DNA of 64,000 bases from Butyrivibrio sp. (lineage in GTDB: Bacteria > Bacillota > Clostridia > Lachnospirales > Lachnospiraceae): positions 62,001 to 126,000 of the forward strand of contig SVGA01000003.1 of NCBI GenBank assembly GCA_015056575.1, written 5' to 3'. Below the pieces are notes generated by a model. The model was not told the origin of the DNA and searched no databases. It saw nothing but the letters and a program-made list of their open reading frames with translations. The position numbers and the translations under genes were made by a program. Shown piece after piece: positions 41,436-50,955 of the stretch (position 1 is its first letter; the number at the start of each line of letters is the position of its first letter).

Positions 41436-42878
41436 TTATTTACTGAGGATTACCTGTTCACATCCATAATACTCAGCAAGGCTTTTATTGGTCCAATATT
41501 CAGGATCTTTCTGAATATCCAGCTTATCAAGGGAATATGTCCACTGTGATATATCCTGAACATAGCAGGTTCCATCTTCCGCAGCCATCTTACCGGCTAT
41601 TGCTTTATATTCTCTGTCATACTGTTCTGCCCTACCAGATGCGATATCATCCCAAATCTTGTATGAGTTGAAATCGCCAACTCCTTTAACAGCTACTCCC
41701 ACTACAAGGACCAGCGCTCCAATAGCAGGCAAAAAAAATACCACTTTTTCAATCCATGCACAATGTTCCGGTAGCTTTTGGATAATCCATCCCTCCATAT
41801 AAATAAGGCATCCGGTTATAAGTAAATAAAAGCTGTAATAATACATATCTATCTGACGCTCTGCTCCCGGGCTTGATAGTCCATAGAAAGGCGGTGTCAT
41901 CTGCGCAACATATAGTCCAAACATAAGAGCAAGTGCTACAACCGGAAATCTAAACTTTACCTTTGATCTAGCGACCATCTTATTGATCACCGGAACCATA
42001 CACATAAAAATCGCAATCTGCCATGGACGCAGCCACCACTTAATACTCCAAAGAGCATATTCAACAGACTTATAAATCGCTCTGAGTGCAGGCATAGACA
42101 CGCCATCAGAAGCTGCCCGAACAGCGTTACCAGGGGCTATCATGCTGATAACAAGTCCTATAAAAGCTACTATGCATATAAGTCTAAGAGCCCTAAATTT
42201 GCCCTTATCAGTAACATATACATAAAACATCAAAAGGAAAAGAAAAAGGCAATTAACCAGTGCAGTGGAATAGTTACCCCCAGATATAACAAAAGCCAAC
42301 ACAGCCATTAGTACGCTTCTTTTTCTATTGATCTCATTCTTAGAAAACAGTAATCTCAGCATCAATGCGACTTCAATCAATGCGAGCGCAAAGAAAAAGG
42401 AATAATAGATTGCTCCGTTATACCAATAGAATCCTTGATGAATAAACGGGACCTTTTGAAACTGAATAGTAAGTATCAGCAGTGCAATTATACTTCCATA
42501 ATTCTTGTCACTATTAAACATCTTATCCGCAATTGTTCTAAAGAAGAAATCTACAGAGACACTGACTGATCCAATAATAATAAAAGTCGTAAGCCAGTAT
42601 GCCGGAATCGGCCATGCTCCTGGCTGCAACGCGAACAAAAACTCAGCAGTATATGTCCCCTGCCAGCTAATATACATTCCTATCGTCCATATAATTGGCG
42701 ATAATATGGCCATCAGATAATTACGATTTTCATAATATTTACGAAAAATAACAGTGCTATTGTAATCGTCAAATAACGGCTTTGCATAAAAAGCCATTGC
42801 CAGTATAGGGATGATAGAAATAAAAAAGACTACTAATAAAGTAATTCTGACTATTTTTACAGTTTTGGAATTTCTCAT
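41436..42878 (-). CDS. Polytopic membrane protein, DUF6056-like (GT-C-type)
   Basis: A 480-residue protein with about 10-11 transmembrane helices. An acidic FDDYN motif after the first helix (~35-39) is the position of the catalytic Asp in GT-C glycosyltransferases, and the C-terminal ~90 residues form a soluble outer domain ending in a CEQVILSK tail. DUF6056 proteins are found in surface glycan clusters and are thought to transfer sugars from lipid carriers outside the membrane (inference). Its ATG overlaps the stop of the GT2 gene (ATGA). Last gene of the GT32-GT2-DUF6056-like unit. Confidence 0.7.
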   Translation of the reverse strand: MRNSKTVKIVRITLLVVFFISIIPILAMAFYAKPLFDDYNSTVIFRKYYENRNYLMAILSPIIWTIGMYISWQGTYTAEFLFALQPGAWPIPAYWLTTFIIIGSVSVSVDFFFRTIADKMFNSDKNYGSIIALLILTIQFQKVPFIHQGFYWYNGAIYYSFFFALALIEVALMLRLLFSKNEINRKRSVLMAVLAFVISGGNYSTALVNCLFLFLLMFYVYVTDKGKFRALRLICIVAFIGLVISMIAPGNAVRAASDGVSMPALRAIYKSVEYALWSIKWWLRPWQIAIFMCMVPVINKMVARSKVKFRFPVVALALMFGLYVAQMTPPFYGLSSPGAERQIDMYYYSFYLLITGCLIYMEGWIIQKLPEHCAWIEKVVFFLPAIGALVLVVGVAVKGVGDFNSYKIWDDIASGRAEQYDREYKAIAGKMAAEDGTCYVQDISQWTYSLDKLDIQKDPEYWTNKSLAEYYGCEQVILSK

Positions 42879-43831
42879 GGGTTAAATACCTTTATGAATA
42901 AAGCAGGGCAAATCATAAACACCATGTATTTGATCTGCTGTTTTTTTGACAGAATCTTCCTATAGTGCCAGTAAACATCCTTGTATTTTTTCATTGAGGC
43001 GCGTTTCATTTCTTTTGAAGTCAGTTCAACGGCTTCTTTATAGAACCTTGCACATTTGTACAGAGCATTTTTTACAGTAACCGCGGCAAAAGAGCTCTCT
43101 CCATCCCCAAGTGCCTGCTGCGCTCTTTCAGACAGTGCATCTACCCCATCAAGATGTTTAACATTCATCTTATTGGCATTTGACGTGATGCCGGATTCAT
43201 TTTCCCTGTAAAAGTATAACTTTTCAGGGACAAATGATACCGAATCACATTCATTAAGTAATGCACCGATTACAAATTCATCCTCATGAAGCTTTCCAAT
43301 CGAATATCTAATATTATCAAACAACTTTTTGGCATAGATCTTATTCCATGCAACAACCATGAGTACATACTCACGAGTTCTGTCATCGTATAGCCAATAC
43401 TTAGCAGTATCTTTTGACAGGTTTGCTGACAGCTTATCCTTGAGAGGCTCTTTGGTGAGTTTAGCAGCATCTATATCGCAAAATGCCATATCTGAGCCAT
43501 TAGTTGTAATCGCCGAATAAAGTTTATCAAGATAATCCGCTCTTATTGTATCGTCCGAGTCAATAAAGCAGATATATTCCCCACGTGCCTCGTCTAATCC
43601 TTTATTCCTTGCAGAAGAAAGGCCTCCGTTTTCCTTATGAAAAACCTTAATCCTGTCATTTCTTTCTTTGTACTCATCACAGATAGAACCACTGCCATCT
43701 GTTGAGCCATCATCAACAAGAAGCAGTTCAAAAGAGCTATAGGTTTGAGCCAGTATTGAATCAAGGCATTCTCTTATGTAATTTGCTACGTTATAAACAG
43801 GAACTATAACAGAAATCAGTTTGTCATCCAT
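42875..43831 (-). CDS. Family 2 glycosyltransferase
   Basis: A 318-residue inverting GT-A enzyme. ISVIVPVYNVANYIRECLDS at the N-terminus, LLVDDGSTDGS (nucleotide-binding Asp), GLSSARNKGLDEARGEYICFIDSDD with the metal-binding DSD (~93-95), and a C-terminal helical region. No transmembrane helix. Middle gene of a three-gene unit, 16 bp behind the GT32 gene. AAAGG precedes the ATG. Confidence 0.9.
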   Translation of the reverse strand: MDDKLISVIVPVYNVANYIRECLDSILAQTYSSFELLLVDDGSTDGSGSICDEYKERNDRIKVFHKENGGLSSARNKGLDEARGEYICFIDSDDTIRADYLDKLYSAITTNGSDMAFCDIDAAKLTKEPLKDKLSANLSKDTAKYWLYDDRTREYVLMVVAWNKIYAKKLFDNIRYSIGKLHEDEFVIGALLNECDSVSFVPEKLYFYRENESGITSNANKMNVKHLDGVDALSERAQQALGDGESSFAAVTVKNALYKCARFYKEAVELTSKEMKRASMKKYKDVYWHYRKILSKKQQIKYMVFMICPALFIKVFNP

Positions 43832-43847
43832 CTTGAGTAACCTTTTA

Positions 43848-44627
43848 TCATCTGCCTATCATTTTCTTGAAAGCATCCTTCGACTTCATTATTCTGTTGA
43901 AGATCTTTCTCCCCAGCTTTTTCCCAAACACTCTGCTTAGCCGCTGCAATAGTTTCCAGTATTTCTTAGCTCTCCCGCTTTTCCAGCTCGCCTCAAAGTG
44001 GTGAATGCTGTAGGTATTATTTGTTATGAACAACCTTCCGGTAATATTGTCCAGCGGGCACAAATATTCAGTTGGCAGAATTACTACATCACCAACAGTT
44101 TGCTTTAAGCCATTCGGTTTAAGTCCATGGCGCAACAATACTTTTGTACGAAGTCTTGGACTTTCTTTGTATTGCAATTCGCCATTTTCATAGCAATAGG
44201 GCTCTTCACCATCATAGATTTCCAGCATTTCTTTAAACAACTGTAATCCGGGTACACAGCCAAATCCCTGCCCATCATTGACAAACTCAGCATTTTCAAA
44301 TCCCATAAATGCCTTGTATGTGCATAAATGCGACAAGTCTTTTAGCACCTCTACGTCTGTGTCAAGATATATTCCGCCATAATTATATAAAATATCTAGA
44401 CGGGCATAATCTGAGACAAAGGCCCACTTTTTCTCCATATAGGCCTTCTCCATATAGGGGTGCTTATGAATATCATAATTGGATTCGTTCCACTCTTTTA
44501 TCACAAAATCGGGGCATTTCTTTTTCCAGCTTGCTATGCACTTTTTCACTGACTGAGGCTTCTCTCCCCTGCCAAACCAGAAATAATGAATTACCCTTGG
44601 TATCTTGTATATTTTCCCTACTTCCAT
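43848..44627 (-). CDS. Family 32 glycosyltransferase (OCH1-like)
   Basis: A 259-residue enzyme with IPRVIHYFWFGRGEKP at the N-terminus and NYGGIYLDTDVEVLKDL (~90-106), carrying the DxD metal motif of the Gly_transf_sug/GT32 family; the ending IHHFEASWKSGR is also typical. GT32 members of bacterial capsule clusters transfer hexoses with retention. First gene of its unit, with AGGA 7 nt before the ATG; it diverges from the 44700 GT2 gene by 72 bp. Confidence 0.88.
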   Translation of the reverse strand: MEVGKIYKIPRVIHYFWFGRGEKPQSVKKCIASWKKKCPDFVIKEWNESNYDIHKHPYMEKAYMEKKWAFVSDYARLDILYNYGGIYLDTDVEVLKDLSHLCTYKAFMGFENAEFVNDGQGFGCVPGLQLFKEMLEIYDGEEPYCYENGELQYKESPRLRTKVLLRHGLKPNGLKQTVGDVVILPTEYLCPLDNITGRLFITNNTYSIHHFEASWKSGRAKKYWKLLQRLSRVFGKKLGRKIFNRIMKSKDAFKKMIGR

Positions 44628-44663
44628 TATCTAATCCTAAAAAACTTCCTATAAACCGGTGTG

Positions 44664-44692
44664 TTGATATCACTTTACTGCTAAATTATAAT
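44664..44692 (+). promoter_or_regulatory. Near-consensus promoter giving a leaderless GT2 mRNA
   Basis: TTGATA (44664-44669), 17-bp spacer, TATAAT (44687-44692). The expected start site is 44698-44700, at the A of the GT2 start codon (44700). There is no room for a ribosome binding site. Confidence 0.75.
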
Positions 44693-44699
44693 TATTGAT

Positions 44700-45638
44700 A
44701 TGAAAAAAAATATATCGGTTATAATACCTTTTTATAATTGCATAAGTACCCTTTCTGTCATGCTGGATAGCATTCTTGCAGGAACTGTAGTACCTTCAGA
44801 AATCATCCTGGTGAATGATGGTTCAACTGATGGTTCTGATAAGCTTGCGATGGACTATGCGCAAAAACATCCATTCATCAAAGTGCTATCCCAGAATCAC
44901 AGCGGAGTAAGTTACGCCAGAAATCTTGGGCTGTCTGCTGTAAACGGTTCATGGATAAGCTTTCTTGATGCTGATGATTATATCGAAAGTGAAATGTACA
45001 GTCTGATGCTTCAGGCAATTGAAACATCTACAGACGAAGTAGATGGTTGTATCTGCGGATATTATACCCACAAGGAAGGTGTCGTAACCTCTTATATCAT
45101 TAATTCCGAAGCCACCCTTGATTCTCACAATATGCTCAAAGCTATGTTTACAGACGAAGCAGTTAAAGGTTTTTTGTTTACAAGACTTTTCAGAGTTGAA
45201 CTGTTAAAAGATTTGTCATTTAACAACAACCTATATCTCTGTGAAGACCTGTTGTTGCAGACACAACTTCTTTCAGCAAAAGAGGCTAGATTTGTTACAG
45301 TGAACAAGCCCCTTTACCACTATGTGCAAAATGAGTCATCGGCAACTACGAAAAAGTCTTTCTTTGAAAACAATCTCTTCATTTATAAACCGGCTTATGA
45401 TCTAATCTCAGAATATATCCATGATAGTTACATTTCAGAAAGCTATAATAATATTCTTGAATACAGCATGTATACTCTACTAGAGAACTATCAAAAGTCA
45501 GGAACTCCTGATACTCTCAAAGAAATCAGGCTTCTGCAAAAGGAACTAAAACTAAGCGGCAAATCTCTTTCTCACAAATCTAAAAGAAGAATTGCATTTG
45601 AGATTGCACCAATCATATACAGCAAATTTATGAGCTGA
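44700..45638 (+). CDS. Family 2 glycosyltransferase, probably leaderless
   Basis: A 312-residue GT-A enzyme: KKNISVIIPFYNCISTLSVML at the start, ILVNDGSTDGSD, VSYARNLGLSAVNGSWISFLDADDY with DAD as metal motif. The GT2 fold begins at residue 4, so a later start is excluded. It is the only plus-strand gene inside the leftward glycan cluster and sits between two leftward units. No Shine-Dalgarno sequence precedes the ATG; the promoter -10 box ends 7 nt before it. It converges with the ACP gene, 20 bp apart. Confidence 0.9.
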   Translation: MKKNISVIIPFYNCISTLSVMLDSILAGTVVPSEIILVNDGSTDGSDKLAMDYAQKHPFIKVLSQNHSGVSYARNLGLSAVNGSWISFLDADDYIESEMYSLMLQAIETSTDEVDGCICGYYTHKEGVVTSYIINSEATLDSHNMLKAMFTDEAVKGFLFTRLFRVELLKDLSFNNNLYLCEDLLLQTQLLSAKEARFVTVNKPLYHYVQNESSATTKKSFFENNLFIYKPAYDLISEYIHDSYISESYNNILEYSMYTLLENYQKSGTPDTLKEIRLLQKELKLSGKSLSHKSKRRIAFEIAPIIYSKFMS

Positions 45639-45658
45639 TCTCCTAGAATTTTTTAATA

Positions 45659-45892
45659 TCAGTTCTCTTCCAGCAGTTCAGTTAAAAGATCCTCAAGCTC
45701 TCCCAATGTGGTGATAGCAAACAATCGCTCTTCAGGAAGTTCGATATCATACTCTTCTTCAAGTTCAACTACAAGCTGCATTATCTCCAGAGAATTGATA
45801 TCAAGATCACCTATAAATGTTGTATACCTGTTCATCTTGCTCTTATCATAGCTGGTATATTTTTCGATTCTCTCAATTATCTTTTCAAGCAT
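45659..45892 (-). CDS. Acyl carrier protein
   Basis: A 77-residue ACP. The phosphopantetheine site is DINSLEIMQLV with Ser34; the usual Asp before the Ser is Asn, a variant seen in specialised carrier proteins. The rest is a four-helix acidic ACP (VELEEEYDIELPEERLF). It starts 2 bp behind the ligase stop, with GGAGAG overlapping the ligase end. A fatty-acid-synthesis ACP would sit with fab genes; here it ends the polysaccharide operon and is probably loaded by the adjacent ligase. Confidence 0.92.
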   Translation of the reverse strand: MLEKIIERIEKYTSYDKSKMNRYTTFIGDLDINSLEIMQLVVELEEEYDIELPEERLFAITTLGELEDLLTELLEEN

Positions 45893-45894
45893 TT

Positions 45895-47532
45895 TTACAT
45901 CTCTCCAATTGTAGATCTCACAATTTTCCCTGAGGCATTCTTTTGAAATTCCGTGTCTCTAATGACGACTTTTGATATTCTCGCATATGCAGGAAGTCCC
46001 TTATTTGCCTGATCTACACATTCCTCACAGTATCGTTTTACATTATCGATGCCATTTTGTTTAACATACCGTGTATCAGGAAAAATCTCCGCAACTATGA
46101 CATTTTCATCCTGATAAGCAACAACTTCTTTTACTACTCCATGCCTGCCAAGCCTATTCTCCAGCATTTCCGGAGAAACATTCTCTCCATTGCTAAGGAT
46201 TATCAGATTTTTACTGCGGCCTGTAAGAAACAGAAACCCATCTTTATCCAAATAGCCTAGATCCCCAGTATGAAACACACCATTTCTTAAGGCTTCAGCT
46301 GTATCATCAGGTCTTTTGTAATACCCTTTCATCACAACAGGGCCCTTAACACAGACTTCACCAATACCTTTATCATCCGGGTTATCAATATTTACTTCAA
46401 GGCCATTCAAAACTCTTCCTACCGAACCGGCCCTTGATTCCACATATTCACAGAAAGATATACTGGGGGCACATTCGGTAAGGCCATAGCCAAAAGCAAC
46501 ATCTATTCCCCAAGTATGGAATTCTTCTATAATAGACTGATCAATCGCTGCTCCACCGGAAATTATAGTTTTTAAATTTCCTCCCATTTTTCCACGAATT
46601 TTTTTAAATAATACCGGCCTTAGATCAATACCCACCTTTAGAAGCATATTTGAAAAAGCACATAAAAAATTGTAAGCTCCAACCATGCCCTTGGCTGATA
46701 ATTCATTCATAACTTCTTTGTGCACTGTCTCCATGAAGAGCGGAACCATACATGTTATGTCCGGATGGCTACTCTCCATATCCGAAAACAAATACTTAAT
46801 TCCTTTGCACACAAATAACGTAGAACCAAAATGAAAAATGTCGCACAGACTGTGAAATGATAATGTATGTGTCAGAGGAAGTACCAGCAAAAGCATGTGT
46901 CGTTGAACTGCAATGTGCAGACGCTCTGCGGTGGTCTGGAGATTATAAGCAAAATTGTTCTGCGTCAGCATTACTCCCTTTTGGCTTCCTGTTGTTCCTG
47001 ATGTAAAGAAAATGGCTGCCACATCATCCGGCAAAACCTTTTTCGAAGCAAAAGAGATGTTGCCATTCCTGATAAGCGTTGTTCCTTCTTTAATAAAACT
47101 GTCTAAGTCTGCCATTGGATAAGCTTCTGTTATTACAGATTCATCAGCCTGAATAATTGACCTGATCAGCTTTTCAGTTTTTTTAGAATAGAAAACTACT
47201 GAACAATCAACATTTTTTAGATTCTCAGCAATAATTTCCGGCCCCAGATCTTTTGAAATAGGAACGCATACATTACCGCTAAAAGCAATTGCAAAAAACA
47301 ACCTTATCCAGTCATAAGAGTTCTCAGAAACAATTGCAATATGTCGCCGTCCATCGTAGCCCTTGTTTATAAGATAGGTTCCAAGGCTTTCAATGTCTTT
47401 TTTAAGCTCGCCATAGGTGACAGATACGATTTCTTTTTTGCTTCTATGATATTGAATTGCAGTTCTGGAAGCATAGGTATTAGATTTATCGAGTATAAAA
47501 TCTCTTAAAGTTGAATATTCATATTCTTTCAT
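45895..47532 (-). CDS. AMP-forming acyl/aryl ligase (ANL superfamily)
   Basis: A 545-residue adenylating enzyme. Core motifs: FFTSGTTGSQKGVMLT (A3), FGYGLTECAP (A5), HTGDLGYLDKDGFLFLTGRSKN (A7-A8), and NASGKIVRST with the catalytic Lys (A10). Closest in form to long-chain acyl-CoA synthetases, without transmembrane segments. It would activate a carboxylic acid as an adenylate and pass it to CoA or, more likely here, to the ACP encoded next (inference). The start at 47532 lies 4 bp behind the ABC gene stop; the longer open frame to 47583 overlaps that gene. Confidence 0.88.
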   Translation of the reverse strand: MKEYEYSTLRDFILDKSNTYASRTAIQYHRSKKEIVSVTYGELKKDIESLGTYLINKGYDGRRHIAIVSENSYDWIRLFFAIAFSGNVCVPISKDLGPEIIAENLKNVDCSVVFYSKKTEKLIRSIIQADESVITEAYPMADLDSFIKEGTTLIRNGNISFASKKVLPDDVAAIFFTSGTTGSQKGVMLTQNNFAYNLQTTAERLHIAVQRHMLLLVLPLTHTLSFHSLCDIFHFGSTLFVCKGIKYLFSDMESSHPDITCMVPLFMETVHKEVMNELSAKGMVGAYNFLCAFSNMLLKVGIDLRPVLFKKIRGKMGGNLKTIISGGAAIDQSIIEEFHTWGIDVAFGYGLTECAPSISFCEYVESRAGSVGRVLNGLEVNIDNPDDKGIGEVCVKGPVVMKGYYKRPDDTAEALRNGVFHTGDLGYLDKDGFLFLTGRSKNLIILSNGENVSPEMLENRLGRHGVVKEVVAYQDENVIVAEIFPDTRYVKQNGIDNVKRYCEECVDQANKGLPAYARISKVVIRDTEFQKNASGKIVRSTIGEM

Positions 47533-47536
47533 AGCA

Positions 47537-49288
47537 TTAAAACTCATCCATAAGTTTTCTGATGTCGTCCTGCCCAATAACACTCACTTTCTTATCAGCT
47601 ATCCTGTAAACACGATCGCACATTGATAAAACAGTGGGTCTATGGGTTGTGAGGATAACCGTTTTCTTGGGATTCTTCTTCATAATGTTGTTAAGTATGT
47701 TTCTCTCAGTAGCCACATCCAACGCTGAGGTAGCTTCATCCATAAGAAGTATAGGAGAATCCTTTAAAAGAGCTCTCGCAATGGAAAGTCTCTGATTTTG
47801 TCCCTCAGAAAAACCAAGTCCATTTTCTCCAAGCTTGTGCTCAATTCCATCAGGAAGATTCTTGACAAAATCATAGATACAGGCAGTCTTGAGTACTTCT
47901 TTTATCTCATCTTCTGTAGCATCCTGTTTAATGAGTCTCATATTTTCAAGAATGCTTCCCGCCATCATTGTATTCCCCTGCGGAACATAAGATATGATAG
48001 ATCTGGTCTGCTTGCCAAGTCCCAACTTCTTGTCTAATACTGAGGCATAAACATCACCTTTAAGAGCTGTAACAATACCCAGAATAATTCTCAGCATTGT
48101 TGTCTTTCCTTCGCCTGAAGGTCCCACAAGCGCCACAATCTCTCCGGGATTAGCCGTCAAAGAAGCTCCTTCAAATACACTGTAGCCATTTTTGTACTTG
48201 AAATACATGTTTTCAACGTTAACGGAGGCCCCTTCCCTCGTTGCTGCCATGGTGAAGTCTTCGAGCATATCCGCTTCATTGCTCTCTTCCTCATTATCAA
48301 GAGCAAGTAATCCTTTTACTCTTTCTGCAGAGGCCATATATTCCATAATTGTAGGTATCAGGCTCAACAGTGTTTTCATCGCCAGTCCGGCCTGAACTGT
48401 CAGGTATACCAAAATTGATAAGGATCCAAATGTAATAACTCCCATATGTACCCTATAAAACATCCAGCCAATACATGCACTCATTCCCAAAAGACCGGCT
48501 AATAATGTGGTAGACCAGGAACAGATTGAATACGTGTTACACGTAAGATCTACTTTTCTTCTCTGATTTTCAAAATCTTCCATTTTGGCATAGAATATAT
48601 GTCCGAGATTAAAGGCTTTAACAGCCTGTATATTATTGAAGGTCTCCTTGTTATAGGAGTTGATCCTGGACTCCATGTTCTTAATTTCCATCTGGGACAA
48701 GTATATTTTCCTCATGAAGATTCTTGAAGGAATAAACACCAAAGGAGCCACTACTGCAACTACGATCAGCATTGAGTAATCAAGAACAATAATATAGATT
48801 CCTGCGCACACGATCATGGTAATCTTGGCTATCATAGTGGGAACCAGGCCACTGGTATTACCGGCAACCGTTTTAATGTCAGAGGCCAGACGTGTAATAA
48901 GATCCCCTGAATGATACTCTGTCAATTCTTCCCAGGAGGAATTCATTATTTTGCGGTAAACCTTAAGTTCAAGCGCGTTGAACATACTATTGTAGTTCCT
49001 GGCTGCCAGTCGGTCACTTATAATGCTGATGAAAATATTAATAAAATATAAGCCTATAAAAAGGATGCCGGTCTTAACAAGCATCTCCATATCATCGACC
49101 AGGGCCAGATCAACTATATTCCCCACCTTGCTGGCAAGGTATATTTCATATAGCGCATGGGCAACAAGAACAATAATATACAGAATCAATCTGGCTCTAA
49201 ACTGTTTTAACTCACTTATTGCCCAATGAAGAGTCTTGAATATATCCAAGAACATATACAGTTTTTCTTTTTTTACCGGAAACTTCAT
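47537..49288 (-). CDS. ABC exporter (TMD-NBD half-transporter)
   Basis: A 583-residue protein with six membrane helices (~20-310) and an ATPase domain: Walker A GPSGEGKTT, signature FSEGQNQRL (Gly to Glu in the LSGGQ motif), Walker B ILLMDEATSALD with Glu, H-loop TTHRPT. Intact catalytic residues suit a homodimer. Its place between the aminotransferase and the ligase/ACP suggests it moves a lipid-linked glycan or an acylated product across the membrane; the window has no Wzx-type flippase. AAAGG precedes the ATG. Confidence 0.88.
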   Translation of the reverse strand: MKFPVKKEKLYMFLDIFKTLHWAISELKQFRARLILYIIVLVAHALYEIYLASKVGNIVDLALVDDMEMLVKTGILFIGLYFINIFISIISDRLAARNYNSMFNALELKVYRKIMNSSWEELTEYHSGDLITRLASDIKTVAGNTSGLVPTMIAKITMIVCAGIYIIVLDYSMLIVVAVVAPLVFIPSRIFMRKIYLSQMEIKNMESRINSYNKETFNNIQAVKAFNLGHIFYAKMEDFENQRRKVDLTCNTYSICSWSTTLLAGLLGMSACIGWMFYRVHMGVITFGSLSILVYLTVQAGLAMKTLLSLIPTIMEYMASAERVKGLLALDNEEESNEADMLEDFTMAATREGASVNVENMYFKYKNGYSVFEGASLTANPGEIVALVGPSGEGKTTMLRIILGIVTALKGDVYASVLDKKLGLGKQTRSIISYVPQGNTMMAGSILENMRLIKQDATEDEIKEVLKTACIYDFVKNLPDGIEHKLGENGLGFSEGQNQRLSIARALLKDSPILLMDEATSALDVATERNILNNIMKKNPKKTVILTTHRPTVLSMCDRVYRIADKKVSVIGQDDIRKLMDEF

Positions 49289-49304
49289 TCAAAAGCCTTT
49301 CATG

Positions 49305-50450
49305 TCAAACCAGAAATTCTTTTATCAAGCCGCATATCGTCTTTACATCTTTTAAATCCAGCTCAGGATAAATAGGCAGAGTCAGTACTTGACGCGATAT
49401 CTTTTTTGCCACTTCTGTATTGCCTTTATAATTTCCATTTCTATAACATTCAAATTCACTGGTAAGAGGGAAGAAATATTTTCTGGGATAAATGTTTTTA
49501 GAAGTCAGATAGTCATACACAACATCCCTTGTTTTTCCCAGAATCTTCTCGTCAAAGAAAACAGGACAATAAGCATAGTTCATCACCACATCATCACGGT
49601 AGGGTTTAAGCATCCTAACACCATTTATAGAAGTAAGCATCTTCTCATACAGCTCATATACCTTTTTTCGCATTTCTACATTTTCTGCAAAATGATCAAG
49701 GTTACAGAGCCCCATGGCGGCCTGAAACTCATTCATCTTGGCATTAGCTCCTATGCCTGTCACTACTTCTTCCCCCATTATTCCAAAGTTGGCAAGCTGG
49801 AACAGCTTCAATGCCAGGTTCATATCTTTCAACGCAACACAACCGCCCTCAATGGTATTGAAAGCCTTGGTTGCATGAAAAGAAAACATCGATGCATCTC
49901 CAAATTTTGCTATGCTTTTTCCACCAACAGAAACGCCAAAGGCATGTGCAGCATCATAGATTACCACAAGTCCATGTTTTTTTGCTATTCTTTCTATCTC
50001 TTCCACATTGCAGGGAATCCCGTATACATGTACAGGCAGAATTGCAACAGTCTTATCTGTTATAAGCGCTTCAATCTTATTTGCATCGATGGTACAGTCA
50101 TTTTCATTAACATCACAAAAGACGGGGGTACATCCGTTTCTGACAATAGCATGTGTTGTAGAAGCAAATGTATAAGGAGTAGTGATCACCTCTCCTTTTA
50201 AACCAAATGCCTGAATTGTCAATTCCAAAGCCATGTGTCCATTACAACTAGGCAGACAGAGCGGAACATCAAGGAATTTTGTAAGCCTTTCCCTAAACTC
50301 CTCATGTAATGGTCCAAAATTTGTCAAAATATTTGTATCCCACACTTTTTTTAAATACTCAACATATTCGTCCAAAGGTGGTAATGACGGCTTTGTAACA
50401 AATATACCCTTTCTTTCATCTATGTATTTATCAAACTTCATACTAATCAT
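49305..50450 (-). CDS. DegT/DnrJ/EryC1-family sugar aminotransferase
   Basis: A 381-residue PLP enzyme. PLP Lys in SFHATKAFNTIEGG (K195), Asp in VIYDAAHAFG (D166), N-terminal block TNFGPLHEEFRERL. The family transfers an amino group onto a keto-sugar nucleotide, giving for example 4-amino-4,6-dideoxyhexoses. The start overlaps the GNAT stop; ATG 50450 or 50441 (MKFDKY). In this operon it would make the amino sugar that is later acylated. Confidence 0.9.
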   Translation of the reverse strand: MISMKFDKYIDERKGIFVTKPSLPPLDEYVEYLKKVWDTNILTNFGPLHEEFRERLTKFLDVPLCLPSCNGHMALELTIQAFGLKGEVITTPYTFASTTHAIVRNGCTPVFCDVNENDCTIDANKIEALITDKTVAILPVHVYGIPCNVEEIERIAKKHGLVVIYDAAHAFGVSVGGKSIAKFGDASMFSFHATKAFNTIEGGCVALKDMNLALKLFQLANFGIMGEEVVTGIGANAKMNEFQAAMGLCNLDHFAENVEMRKKVYELYEKMLTSINGVRMLKPYRDDVVMNYAYCPVFFDEKILGKTRDVVYDYLTSKNIYPRKYFFPLTSEFECYRNGNYKGNTEVAKKISRQVLTLPIYPELDLKDVKTICGLIKEFLV

Positions 50451-50937
50451 CTATCCTTATTCTCATTGCCTTAGCTAGTTTCTCTATACTAACAACCATA
50501 TACAAGCCATTTTCGTTCTCTTCACCGGTATACTCCAGCCCCAATTGCTCATATAGTTTTCGGGCATGCTTATTATCTTTATGTACCTGCACTCTTAATT
50601 GGGTCATACCTGCTTTGGTTCCATAGCTAATTGCCATTTTCGCAAGGTTCATAATTATCTTACCTTTAACCAGCCCCTGCCCCGAAACAACAATTGCAGT
50701 AACAAATCCTGTTTTTGTTGCATGATCATTACAGTAAAAACAAATATATCCTGCCGGCTCATCATTGATATACTCTACAAGCATATGTCCGTTTTCCAGG
50801 ACTTTCTTAGAAAATAATTCAATAGCCTCGTCATTGTTTTCAAAAGTAATGAACTCATTACCGCTCATTTTCTTAATAACTGCCATTGCCTCATCAAGCA
50901 CAAGTATTTCCTTTAGATTTCTTTTTCCAGAGCCCAT
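50443..50937 (-). CDS. GNAT-family N-acyltransferase
   Basis: A 164-residue GNAT protein: an N-terminal part, then central strands VTAIVVSGQGLVKGKIIMNLA with the acyl-CoA-binding Q/R-x-x-G-x-G/A-like loop (SGQGLVKGK), and KDNKHARKLYEQLGLEYTG, the classic C-terminal helix-strand. It would acylate an amine using acyl-CoA or acyl-ACP. Directly upstream of the aminotransferase and overlapping it, it fits acylation of the new amino sugar. Confidence 0.85.
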   Translation of the reverse strand: MGSGKRNLKEILVLDEAMAVIKKMSGNEFITFENNDEAIELFSKKVLENGHMLVEYINDEPAGYICFYCNDHATKTGFVTAIVVSGQGLVKGKIIMNLAKMAISYGTKAGMTQLRVQVHKDNKHARKLYEQLGLEYTGEENENGLYMVVSIEKLAKAMRIRIDD

Positions 50938-50955
50938 AAATGTACCTCTTTTTCT

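Noticed and set aside
49389..50201. 270-residue plus-strand open frame opposite the aminotransferase
   Set aside because: Antisense shadow of the DegT gene; Cys/His/Phe-rich composition, no family.
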